Of a stretch of 16,399 nucleotides of DNA, positions 1-6,660 are shown piece by piece. The notes under the pieces are model-generated. The model searched no databases. It was given only the letters and a program-made list of their open reading frames with translations, and was not told the DNA's origin. The stretch is from Chromatiaceae bacterium (GTDB lineage Bacteria; Pseudomonadota; Gammaproteobacteria; Chromatiales; Chromatiaceae). The stretch's first letter is position 1. Each line of letters begins with the position of its first letter. Location of the stretch: assembly GCA_016938795.1 (NCBI GenBank), contig JAFGTZ010000333.1:1-16399 (forward strand), written 5' to 3'. The position numbers were made by a program, and so were the translations under genes.

Positions 1-112
1 CCGCAGCCTCGCCCTCGGCAGCCTCTCCAATCGCGTCAACCGCCTGGTCGGCGTCATCGACGAGCTGATGGTGCGCCAGCGCGAGCCTGCGCAAGCAGAC
101 CCTGGCGCATAG
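1..112 (+). CDS. C-terminal end of an unrecognised protein (partial)
   Basis: One reading frame is open from the window edge to a TAG stop at 110-112 and gives 36 residues ending in VRQREPAQADPGA. The visible part is a leucine/valine-rich, probably helical segment (LSNRVNRLVGVIDELMVRQ, amphipathic or coiled-coil-like) followed by a short polar tail. Codon use is GC-rich like the neighbouring genes. The start and most of the protein lie outside the window, so no family can be assigned. It could also be a chance open frame, although GC-rich third positions and agreement in strand with the next gene favour a real gene end. Confidence 0.45.
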   Translation, partial: RSLALGSLSNRVNRLVGVIDELMVRQREPAQADPGA

Positions 113-198
113 CACTCGATATCAAGTCCACCTAGAAGGAGCCGTGCCCTCCCTCAACATATCCTCAAACGCGCTTAGGCTTTTCCTTTTGCAAGGTT

Positions 199-228
199 TT
201 GACAGGCGGCGCGCAAATCGCTTATAAG
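199..228 (+). promoter_or_regulatory. sigma70-like promoter of the LbtU-type porin
   Basis: A perfect -35 hexamer TTGACA at 199-204 is followed after 18 nt by TATAAG at 223-228 (or after 17 nt by TTATAA). The stretch is AT-rich against a GC-rich background and lies about 70 nt upstream of the porin GTG start. Transcription would begin near 235, inside the Fur-box-like palindrome. Confidence 0.72.
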
Positions 229-243
229 TGATAACTATTCTTA
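229..243 (+). promoter_or_regulatory. putative Fur box overlapping the transcription start
   Basis: TGATAACTATTCTTA matches the 7-1-7 Fur consensus TGATAAT-N-ATTATCA at 11 of 14 defined positions and directly follows the -10 element. A repressor bound here would block the promoter. Iron control fits a siderophore-porin-type gene. The assignment rests on motif similarity and context only. Confidence 0.55.
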
Positions 244-295
244 ATACGGCATTTGCGCCATTATCCCCTTGCATTACAACAGGAGTCGTTAACCC

Positions 296-1476
296 GTGAA
301 GCTATCGCCACTTGCTTCCGCCATCGCGCTGACCCTCTTAAGCCAGACCCCCGTCCTGGCTCAATCCCTCGAAGAGCGCGTCTCGCGTCTGGAGGCCGAG
401 AACCGCGCTCAGGCCGCCACCATCGCCCGCCAGCAGGCCATGCTCGAAGGCTCGCCCGAGCGGGTGCGGACCTTGGTCGAGGCGCAAGACGCCTCAGGCT
501 CTGGTCTCCCGGGCTGGATCAGCGGTCTCGAAATCAGCGGCCTCATCGAGATCGAGGCGAGCCATACCTCGCCCGAGGAGGGCGACAACGAGAGCGCGCT
601 GGATCTGGCAACCCTGGAACTCGGCATCGCATCCCAGGTGAATGATTGGGTAGGAGCCGAGGTGCTGCTCAGCTATGACTCGGACAGCACCGACTTCGAG
701 GTGGATATCGCCGCCGTGACCCTCGCGAATGTCGAGCGCAATCCGCTGTTTTTCACCGCAGGTCAGTTCTATGTCCCCTTCGGCGCCTATGAAACCAACC
801 TCGCCTCCGATCCCCTGACGCTGGATCTGGGCGAGACGCGCGAGACGGCGGCCCAGTTCGGTTTCGTTCAAGGCGACTTTAACGGCAGCCTCTATGTCTT
901 CAATGGCGATCGCGACATCGACGGCGACGACACCATCAGCACCTGGGGCGCGCATCTCGGCTTTGCCCAGGAGTTCGAGGATCGCACCTGGTCGTTCGGT
1001 GCGGGCTATATCAGCGATCTGGGCGATTCCGACGGGCTTCAGGATACGCTTGCCGACAATCTCGGCGGAACCGATCCGAGCGAGCGCACCGGCGGCTGGA
1101 CGGCCCATGCCTCGGCCCAGTTCGGAGCCTTCAATATAATCGGCGAATATCTCAGCGCCGCCGATCATTTCGACGCCGCCAGCCTGAGCTTCGACGGCAA
1201 GGGCGCCCCCAGCCCTCGGCCTGGAACCTAGAGATGGGCTATAGCTTCCCGGTGATGGGGCGCGACAGCCTTGTCGCGCTGGCCTACCAGGGCTCCGACG
1301 AGGCGCTGGCGCTGGAACTGCCCAAGGAGCGCTGGCTGGTTGGCTGGTCGGTCGAGATTCTCGACAACACCTCGCTCGCCTTCGAGTGGTCGCATGACAT
1401 CGACTACGACCGCTCCGAGGGCGGCAGCGGCGACTCCACCGACACCCTGCTTGCCAAGCTCGCGGTCGCGTTCTGA
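296..1476 (+). pseudogene. LbtU-family siderophore porin, frameshifted
   Basis: This is an outer membrane beta-barrel protein resembling the LbtU siderophore-porin family, expected to take iron-siderophore complexes across the outer membrane. It starts at GTG 296, with AGGAG at 281-285 as ribosome binding site. Residues 1-22 form a signal peptide ending PVLA, cleaved before QSLEE. A short coiled coil follows (LEERVSRLEAENRAQ, about residues 24-50), then alternating aromatic/polar strands. The first frame stops at TAG 1229-1231. The rest continues in another frame through QPSAWNLEMGYSFPVMGRD to a TGA at 1474-1476 and ends in ...LLAKLAVAF, with the C-terminal Phe typical of beta-barrel proteins. 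The frames join at the C5 run 1206-1210: one extra C would restore a protein of about 393 residues. Possible causes are a true mutation, a sequencing error, phase variation or ribosomal/transcriptional slippage. The family call is from recall of its features; no search was run. Confidence 0.75.
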
Positions 1477-1519
1477 TCGACCGCGCGGAAGCGGCGCGGC
1501 CTCGCGTCCGCTTCCGCGC
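1462..1519 (+). other. stem-loops at the 3' end of the porin gene
   Basis: A perfect 12-bp stem pairs 1483-1494 (GCGCGGAAGCGG) with 1508-1519. Inside the loop, CGCG at 1495-1498 can pair with CGCG at 1503-1506. An alternative 7-bp stem pairs 1462-1468 (GCGGTCG) with 1478-1484 across the stop codon, so the two structures compete for 1483-1484. No T-run follows, so this is not a standard intrinsic terminator. It may stabilise the transcript 3' end or assist factor-dependent termination. Confidence 0.5.
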
Positions 1520-1623
1520 ACGGCCCTCCTGGCCATCCCTTGCCCTGGAACTTGTCTCGACCCGTCGCCATCTGTGGCACCATTGCCCCGCGTGGCGCAA
1601 CCCCTATTTCCGAGGCAGTTTCC

Positions 1624-2880
1624 ATGGACGCAGAGGTCATCATCATCGGCGCCGGACTCTCCGGCCTTGCCTGTGCCCTCGCCCTGCGCGAGTCGGGCAT
1701 CGAGCCACTGATTCTTGAGGCTGGCGAGCGCGTCGGCGGGCGCGTGCGCACCGAGCAGCGCAGCGGCTTTCTGCTCGATCAGGGCTTTCAGGTACTCCAG
1801 ACCTGGTACCCCGAGGCGCAGCGCCTGCTCGACTATGCGGCGCTCGATCTGCGCCCCTACCGCGCCGGCGCCCTGGTGTGGTGTGAGGGTCGGCTGCATC
1901 GGGTGAGCGATGTCTGGCGCCAGCCCCTGGAGCTGCCCCGGATGCTGCTCTCGCCCATCGGTTCGCTGGCCGACAAGGCGCGCCTGGGCCTGCTGCGCGC
2001 GCGCATCCTGCGCGGCGATCTGGATGCGCTCTACAGCCGCCCCGAGCACACCACGCTCGACTATTTGCGCGCCCGTGGCTTTTCCGACACCATGATCGAG
2101 CGCTTTTTCCGGCCCTTCTTTGCCGGCGTCTTTTTCGATCCGGAGCTTGCCACCTCCAGCCGCGCCTTCGAGTTTGTCTTTCGCGCCTTCGCACTTGGCG
2201 ACACCGCGCTGCCGGCGCACGGCATGGGCGAGATCCCCGCTCAGCTCGCCGCCCGCCTACCGTCTGACTGTCTGCGACTCGGTGCGCGCGTGAGCCGTCT
2301 GCTCGATGGTGGCGTGCAACTGGAGAACGGCGAGCGGCTTAGCGCCGCGCAGACCGTCATCGCCACCGACGGCCCCGCCGCCGCCCGCTTGCTTGGCGAA
2401 ACGCCGCCCCCCATGCGCGGCACCATCAGTCTGCATTTTGCCGCACCCGAGGCGCCCATCCGGGGCCGCGATCTGCTCATCAACGGCAGCGCTCAGGGGG
2501 TGGTGAATTCAGTCGTCTGCCCCAGTAACCTGAGCGCGCACTATGCCCCGGCGGGCGCGGCGCTCATCACGGTCAACTGCTTCGGCGCCGAGCACAACCC
2601 GGATGCGCTGGAGACCCAGATCCGGCGCGAACTCGGACAGTGGTTTGGCGCTCAGGTCGCGCGCTGGCAACGTCTCGCGGTCTGTCGCCTTCCCCATGCA
2701 CTGCCCGATCAATCGCCACCCGTCACCCCCGCACATCCCAGACGCCTGCGCGAGGGTCTCTGGCTCTGCGGAGAAGGCGCCGCACCGCCCTCCATTCACT
2801 GGGCCCTGACCAGTGGCCGACTGACTGCCGAGGCCCTGGCGCGCTCCCTCGTGCCGAGGCGGCAGGCGGCCTCGTCCTGA
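1624..2880 (+). CDS. FAD-dependent oxidoreductase, amine oxidase / phytoene-desaturase-like fold
   Basis: This predicted cytoplasmic or membrane-peripheral flavoprotein has 418 residues. The N-terminus is a Rossmann dinucleotide-binding fold: IIIGAGLSGL (residues 6-15, GxGxxG), the ribose-binding acid E32 in LILEAGE, and the GG motif ERVGGRVR (35-42) characteristic of amine oxidases, protoporphyrinogen oxidases and carotenoid desaturases. The middle has FFRPFFAGVFFDPEL, typical of the desaturase-like branch. The C-terminal FAD motif reads LWLCGEGAAPPSIHWALTSGR. I chose ATG 1624 because GAGG lies 8 nt upstream at 1612-1615 and the Rossmann strand begins at once; an in-frame ATG at 1540 would add 28 residues of no recognisable character. 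The substrate is unknown: carotenoid, porphyrin and amine are all possible. The gene follows the broken porin by 147 nt and converges with the HD-domain gene. Confidence 0.85.
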   Translation: MDAEVIIIGAGLSGLACALALRESGIEPLILEAGERVGGRVRTEQRSGFLLDQGFQVLQTWYPEAQRLLDYAALDLRPYRAGALVWCEGRLHRVSDVWRQPLELPRMLLSPIGSLADKARLGLLRARILRGDLDALYSRPEHTTLDYLRARGFSDTMIERFFRPFFAGVFFDPELATSSRAFEFVFRAFALGDTALPAHGMGEIPAQLAARLPSDCLRLGARVSRLLDGGVQLENGERLSAAQTVIATDGPAAARLLGETPPPMRGTISLHFAAPEAPIRGRDLLINGSAQGVVNSVVCPSNLSAHYAPAGAALITVNCFGAEHNPDALETQIRRELGQWFGAQVARWQRLAVCRLPHALPDQSPPVTPAHPRRLREGLWLCGEGAAPPSIHWALTSGRLTAEALARSLVPRRQAASS

Positions 2881-2924
2881 CGTCGGGCGCGCTGCATGGC
2901 CGCTCACCGAGGCGCGGAACACGC

Positions 2925-3512
2925 CTACTCGAACAGCAGGCGATTATCCGTTCCGCTCTCGCCGCGCATCTCGATGTAGAGCTGCGAGGCGCGCGACCAG
3001 TCGCAGTCAGGAAAGGTCTGTTCGGCCTCGCCGAGCTTGGCGCGAAAGGCCTCCTCGGTCTTGGCCGCGACCAGGGCGGCATGGCGTCCGATGCCCTCCT
3101 CGCGAATGAAAAGACAGGCATCCATGAGATCGGCGAGCTTGACGATAAAGGCCAGCGGCGTGTTCTTGAGCGCGCCCTTGCTGGCGGCAATCTCGGGGGC
3201 AATCTCGCGCTCGATGCGCGCGATTGGGTCATCCGCGCCGGCAAGCTCGGCCACCCACCGCTTCAGGGGCGAGGGCATGTCACCCATGATGAGTTCGGGC
3301 GCATCATGGGTGAGTGCATATTCAAGCGCGAGCAGCCGGGTCTCGGCGGGCAGACTGTCGCCGAGAATGCGCGCCATGAGTTCGCGCGCGATCATGGTCA
3401 CCAGATAATGATGCTCGGCCAGCGTCTGGCTGCGCGCACAGCGCACCGAATGCCAGCGAGTCACATGCCCGGAACGGGCATAATCGAGCATATTCAGTCG
3501 CAGACCCTGCAT
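2925..3512 (-). CDS. YfbR-like HD-domain 5'-deoxynucleotidase
   Basis: The 195-residue protein has HD-superfamily metal-binding residues in the pattern of E. coli YfbR, which removes phosphate from deoxynucleoside 5'-monophosphates. Visible are R19-W20 in the TRW motif, H34 in AEHH, H69-D70 and E73 in THDAPE, D78 in GDMPSPLK, and D128 in VKLADLMDA. The first six of these are offset by exactly one residue from the E. coli equivalents as I recall them. It therefore probably acts in the cytoplasm on nucleotide pools. ATG 3512 is preceded by GGGAG about 6 nt upstream. The 5' end faces that of the DUF2835 gene with a 32-nt gap; the 3' end converges with the FAD oxidoreductase. Overall similarity to E. 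coli YfbR is modest, so the exact substrate is uncertain. Confidence 0.82.
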   Translation of the reverse strand: MQGLRLNMLDYARSGHVTRWHSVRCARSQTLAEHHYLVTMIARELMARILGDSLPAETRLLALEYALTHDAPELIMGDMPSPLKRWVAELAGADDPIARIEREIAPEIAASKGALKNTPLAFIVKLADLMDACLFIREEGIGRHAALVAAKTEEAFRAKLGEAEQTFPDCDWSRASQLYIEMRGESGTDNRLLFE

Positions 3513-3544
3513 CGGGCACTCCCTTGATTTGATTGAACACGACC

Positions 3545-3790
3545 ATGCAAGCCTATTATTTCACCCTGCATATCTCCCGCAGCGACTATCTGCGTTACTA
3601 TCAGGGCAGCGCAGCGCGAGTGGTAGTCAAGGCGCAGGACGGGCGCAGCCTCTCGCTGCCCGCCGCGAACTTTCGGGCCTTTGTTTCACATGAGGGCATT
3701 CACGGCACTTTCCGTCTCACCGTGAACGACCAGCAGCGCCTGCAATCGCTGGAGCGCTGGCCGCCCTCGCCGCCCGGCACCACGGCCTGA
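3545..3790 (+). CDS. DUF2835 family small protein
   Basis: This 81-residue protein of unknown function resembles the DUF2835 family of short gammaproteobacterial proteins. The recognisable core is SDYLRYYQGSAARVVVKAQDG, then LPAANFRAFV, HEGIHGTFRL and a final short strand (RLQSLERW). There is no signal peptide or membrane segment. ATG 3545 is favoured over an in-frame TTG at 3533 because the family consensus begins soon after it, but neither has a clear Shine-Dalgarno sequence. The gene lies 55 nt before srmB in the same direction, so the two may share a transcript. Confidence 0.75.
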   Translation: MQAYYFTLHISRSDYLRYYQGSAARVVVKAQDGRSLSLPAANFRAFVSHEGIHGTFRLTVNDQQRLQSLERWPPSPPGTTA

Positions 3791-3803
3791 CGTACGCCGT
3801 CAG
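3787..3803 (+). other. small stem-loop over the DUF2835 stop codon
   Basis: CTGACG at 3787-3792 pairs with CGTCAG at 3798-3803 around a 5-nt loop. The TGA stop at 3788-3790 lies in the left arm. The following sequence is pyrimidine-rich (CTCTCTCCTTCTC) but has no T-run, so termination is not supported. It may only mark the transcript boundary before srmB. Confidence 0.35.
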
Positions 3804-3845
3804 TCGCCTCTCTCCTTCTCATTCACGATCCTCTCTGCATCATCC

Positions 3846-5168
3846 ATGACCTTCGACGCCCTTTCGCTCTCCGAGCCGCTTCTGCGCGCACTCGCCAAGA
3901 TCGGCCACCATCAACCCACACCCGTGCAGGCAGCTGCCATTCCGGCGGCACTCGCGGGGCGCGATTTGCTGGTCTCCGCCGCCACCGGCTCGGGCAAGAC
4001 AGCGGCCTTTCTGCTGCCCAGCCTGCAACGTCTGCTCGACAGCGAGGCGCCGCCTCAGGGCGTGCGCGCCCTGGTGCTGACCCCAACCCGCGAACTCGCG
4101 CGCCAGATTCACGACACCTTCCTGCAACTCGCGAGCTATACCCGGCTGACCGCTGAGGCCATCACCGGGGGCGAGTCGCGCGCGCACCAGATCAGCGCAC
4201 TGCGGCGCAACCCCGATCTGCTCATCGCCACACCGGGACGGCTGCGCGAATTTCTCGACTCGGGCCAGGCCGATCTGCGCGCGCTTCAGATCCTTATCCT
4301 CGATGAGGCTGATCGCATGCTCGACATGGGCTTCGCCGAGGAGGTGCTCGACATCATCGGACGCACCAATCCCGAGCGCCAAACCCTGCTCTTTTCGGCC
4401 ACGCTCGAACACCGCTCGCTCGCTCGTCTCATCGGCCCCTGTCTGCGCGACCCTGAACGCATCGCGCTCGACGCGGTGCGCGTGCAGCACCCCAACATCC
4501 GCCACCAGGTGCTGCTCAGCGACGACCCCGAGCACAAGCGCCGCCAGCTCAGCTGGCTGCTTGAGCAGGAGTCCTTCGAGAAGGCGCTCATCTTCACCAA
4601 CACCCGCGACTCGGCCAATCAGCTCGGCGAGGCGCTGCGCGCCGCCGGACAGCGCGTGGCGGTGCTGCATGGCGAACTCGATCAGCGCGAGCGCAAGCGT
4701 GTCATGGGGCTTTTCCAGCGTGGCGAGGTACGCGCGCTCATCGCCACCGATCTGGCCGCGCGCGGGCTCGACATCGCCGGCGTGGAGCGGGTGTTCAACC
4801 TGGAGGTGGCGCGCACCGGCGAGGACTATCTGCACCGCAGCGGGCGCACCGGGCGCGCTGGTCAGGAGGGCGTCTCCATTCTTCTGGTCGGCCCGAGCGA
4901 ATGGAACCGGCTGGAGAGCATCGGGCGCTATCTGGGGCTGAACTTCGAATGGCGCGCCATCGAAGGGCTCAAGGCGCGCTTCAAGGGCCCGGCGAAAAAG
5001 AAGCGCAAGCCCGTCAAGGACGAGAAGGCCGTCAAAAAAGAGGCCGAACCCAAGCGCAAGGATCGGCTGCGTGATCGCAAAAACATCGGCAAACGGCGCA
5101 AGCCTGCGAGCGACGCCACCTCGGTCGAGGCTGGGCAATCGCCATTGAAGCGACGCCGGGACCGCTAG
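3846..5168 (+). CDS. srmB: DEAD-box ATP-dependent RNA helicase SrmB
   Basis: The 440-residue protein contains all the DEAD-box motifs: Q motif with Q28 (QPTPVQ), motif I AATGSGKT (45-52), Ia PTRELA, Ib TPGR (129-132), II DEAD (153-156), III SAT (184-186), V ATDLAARGLD (300-309) and VI HRSGRTGRAG (330-339). A lysine/arginine-rich tail follows and contains KNIGKRRKP at 412-420, which matches the tail of E. coli SrmB (444 aa). SrmB helps assemble the large ribosomal subunit by remodelling 23S rRNA precursors. RhlE is the main alternative, but the tail motif argues for SrmB. No Shine-Dalgarno sequence is obvious before ATG 3846. The gene is convergent with the DUF62 gene across a repeat-rich gap. 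Confidence 0.88.
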   Translation: MTFDALSLSEPLLRALAKIGHHQPTPVQAAAIPAALAGRDLLVSAATGSGKTAAFLLPSLQRLLDSEAPPQGVRALVLTPTRELARQIHDTFLQLASYTRLTAEAITGGESRAHQISALRRNPDLLIATPGRLREFLDSGQADLRALQILILDEADRMLDMGFAEEVLDIIGRTNPERQTLLFSATLEHRSLARLIGPCLRDPERIALDAVRVQHPNIRHQVLLSDDPEHKRRQLSWLLEQESFEKALIFTNTRDSANQLGEALRAAGQRVAVLHGELDQRERKRVMGLFQRGEVRALIATDLAARGLDIAGVERVFNLEVARTGEDYLHRSGRTGRAGQEGVSILLVGPSEWNRLESIGRYLGLNFEWRAIEGLKARFKGPAKKKRKPVKDEKAVKKEAEPKRKDRLRDRKNIGKRRKPASDATSVEAGQSPLKRRRDR

Positions 5169-5184
5169 AGTCAGGGGGCATCTA

Positions 5185-5253
5185 CCCGTGGAAGCGGCTT
5201 TCAGCCGCGAGCCGATAGCGATGCGCTTGCAGACAAACGCGCCACCGCACCGG
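5185..5253 (+). repeat. REP-like repeat, copy 1 (69 bp)
   Basis: This copy starts CCCGTGGAAGCGGCT and ends CCGCACCGG. It contains a hairpin with stem GCGGCT (5194-5199) / AGCCGC (5203-5208) and loop TTC. It is about 90% identical (62 of 69 positions) to the copy at 5314-5382. Location between two converging genes is typical of bacterial REP elements. Orientation is nominal. Confidence 0.75.
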
Positions 5254-5299
5254 CTGGCAGGCGTTGATGCCAGATTCTCAGCCTCAGCGCGGGGTTCTC

Positions 5300-5314
5300 G
5301 CGGCTAAAAGCCGC
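5300..5314. repeat. third REP-type hairpin between the 69-bp copies
   Basis: GCGGCT (5300-5305), loop AAA, AGCCGC (5309-5314) has the same 6-bp stem as the two flanking repeats. Its upstream CTC mirrors the GAG after the stem in the other copies, so it reads as the same element head in inverse orientation. It touches the start of copy 2, making a pair of closely spaced inverted heads. Confidence 0.6.
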
Positions 5315-5382
5315 CCGTGGAAGCGGCTTCCAGCCGCGAGCTGACAGCGATGCGCTTGCAGACAGGCGCGCCACTGCGCCGG
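5314..5382 (+). repeat. REP-like repeat, copy 2 (69 bp)
   Basis: Copy 2 aligns with 5185-5253 without gaps at 62 of 69 positions. Its hairpin stem is GCGGCT (5323-5328) / AGCCGC (5332-5337) with loop TCC. It ends 4 nt before the DUF62 stop codon, so it may form part of that gene's 3' untranslated region and that of srmB. Confidence 0.75.
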
Positions 5383-5386
5383 CAGT

Positions 5387-6133
5387 CTATGCCCAGCCGG
5401 TGATGCAATCGCCGGGTTGCAGGCCGAACAGGGTATCGGCACGCCCTTGATTAACGGCTATCTCGACCAGACCCAGGGCATTCTCATACCAAAAGGGCTC
5501 GCCCTGGGGCCGTTCGCAGAAGGTGCGTGCCCAGGACAACTGCTGACCACCAAGCTTGAGCCGATAACTGGCAGGATTCGCAGGTGGGCGCAGACCGGTC
5601 ATAAGATTTCCGTAGCGATCGACATAGAGGATCACCGCGCGCTCAGGCGGCCAATCGGCACCGACCAGGGCATCGACACTCAGTGGCGCCAGATGCAGTG
5701 GCTCGCCCTGGCACAGCCGCGCGGCGCTTGGCGCAAACCAATCGCGCCCGTGAAAGCTGGCGCTTGTTCGCTCGGGCTGCCAGCCAATGCGCCAAACCTC
5801 GCTGTTCTCCACCGTGCGCAGCAGCGGCGCCAGTAATCCATTATCGGGTCCAATACACCACTGCTCGCCCACCCGCGCCACCAAACCCGCGCGTGTCCCG
5901 CCTACGCCTGGATCGACCACGCAGAGATTCAGGGTATTAGCGGGCAGATCGCGTACCAGCGCGGGCAGCAGCAGCGCGGCCAGATCGGGCCTGAAGGGGG
6001 GAAGGTCATGCACAAGATCAATACTTGGCACAGCCGGAAGCAGCGCATGCAGACGCGCCTGAACCTGCCCGATGTAAGGGCCGGCACCAAAATCGGTTAT
6101 CAAGGCGATGCGTTTGATCAAGGCGATGTGCAT
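5387..6133 (-). CDS. SAM hydroxide adenosyltransferase (DUF62 family)
   Basis: The 248-residue cytoplasmic enzyme belongs to the DUF62 family, whose characterised members use water/hydroxide to split S-adenosylmethionine into adenosine and methionine; related enzymes are halogenases. Motifs in order are ITDFG (12-16), VVDPGVGGTR (72-81), GPDNG (95-99), ASFHGRDWFAP (125-135) and YVDRYGNLMTG. D74, R81 and H128 fit the conserved Asp-Arg-His triad described for SAM hydroxide adenosyltransferases. Halogenase-specific features are not evident, so hydrolase-type activity is likelier. The start at 6133 lies 23 nt after the alpha-operon terminator, and no strong Shine-Dalgarno is visible (CGCTGAAATCC before ATG). 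Expression may depend on readthrough from rplQ. The cellular role of these enzymes is poorly known. Confidence 0.87.
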   Translation of the reverse strand: MHIALIKRIALITDFGAGPYIGQVQARLHALLPAVPSIDLVHDLPPFRPDLAALLLPALVRDLPANTLNLCVVDPGVGGTRAGLVARVGEQWCIGPDNGLLAPLLRTVENSEVWRIGWQPERTSASFHGRDWFAPSAARLCQGEPLHLAPLSVDALVGADWPPERAVILYVDRYGNLMTGLRPPANPASYRLKLGGQQLSWARTFCERPQGEPFWYENALGLVEIAVNQGRADTLFGLQPGDCITGWA

Positions 6134-6156
6134 GGATTTCAGCGCAGGCGCTTAAC

Positions 6157-6181
6157 AAAAAACCGGGACGAGCCCGGTTTT
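6157..6181 (-). terminator. rho-independent terminator after rplQ
   Basis: On the minus strand AAAACCGGG (6181-6173) pairs with CCCGGTTTT (6167-6159) around the 5-nt loop CTCGT, giving a stem of up to 9 bp. The transcript then ends in a U-run (complement of A6157-6162). The position 33 nt after the rplQ stop makes it the end of the alpha operon. On the plus strand the stem is followed by TTTTCT, so weak bidirectional function is possible. Confidence 0.9.
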
Positions 6182-6213
6182 CTGTTAGCGACATGGATAG
6201 GTGCGAGGCGCAA

Positions 6214-6597
6214 TCAATCCTCGTCGCTATCCTCGGCAATGGGCCGATCAACCAGTTCGACATAGGCCATGGGGGCCGCGTCGCTAGGGCGATAGCCACA
6301 CTTGAGGATGCGCAGATAACCGCCGGGACGGCTCTGATAGCGCGGCCCCAGCTCGACGAAGAGCTTGCCCACCACCTCCTTATCACGCAGGCGCGCGAAG
6401 GCCAGCCGGCGGGCGTGAACCGAATCGCTCTTGGCCAGGGTAATCAGCGGCTCGGCGACCCGGCGCAGTTCCTTCGCCTTCGGCAGGGTCGTCTTGATCA
6501 GCTCGTGACGAAACAGCGAGGCGGCCATGTTGCGGAACATCGCCTCGCGGTGCGAGCTTGTGCGATTCAAATGCCTTCCGGCTTTGCGGTGACGCAT
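6214..6597 (-). CDS. rplQ: 50S ribosomal protein L17
   Basis: The 127-residue product is the same length as E. coli L17. It begins MRHRKAGRHLNRTSSHR and contains the hallmarks HELIKTTLPKAKELRR and GGYLRILKCGYRPSDAAPM, with an acidic tail EDSDED. L17 binds 23S rRNA near the peptide exit tunnel opening. AAAGG shortly before ATG 6597 serves as ribosome binding site. It is the last gene of the alpha operon, 63 nt after rpoA and followed by the terminator. Confidence 0.97.
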   Translation of the reverse strand: MRHRKAGRHLNRTSSHREAMFRNMAASLFRHELIKTTLPKAKELRRVAEPLITLAKSDSVHARRLAFARLRDKEVVGKLFVELGPRYQSRPGGYLRILKCGYRPSDAAPMAYVELVDRPIAEDSDED

Positions 6598-6660
6598 GAT
6601 CCTTTTTCCCGAATAAATCTAGATCGAGTGTTGTTATCGAATGAGGCGCCTGACGGGGCT

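Noticed and set aside
144..227. Small GTG-initiated frame with GGAG upstream in the 5' gap
   Set aside because: It overlaps the porin promoter, its 27-residue product has no recognisable character, and short frames like this are common by chance.
1574..1590. Sigma54-like TGGCAC...TTGC before the oxidoreductase
   Set aside because: The spacing between the two elements is too short for the -24/-12 consensus.
1228..2220. 330-codon minus-strand open frame across the porin end and oxidoreductase
   Set aside because: It is low-complexity Ala/Gly/Gln-rich, lacks recognisable motifs, and overlaps two supported genes on the other strand.
3840..5138. 432-codon open frame antisense to srmB
   Set aside because: It lies entirely opposite a clear DEAD-box helicase, shows no family motifs, and long antisense frames are expected at this GC content.
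6157..6181. Terminator considered as a two-way terminator also serving the plus strand
   Set aside because: No plus-strand gene ends here, and the plus-strand T-run is only four bases; the minus-strand alpha operon explains it.
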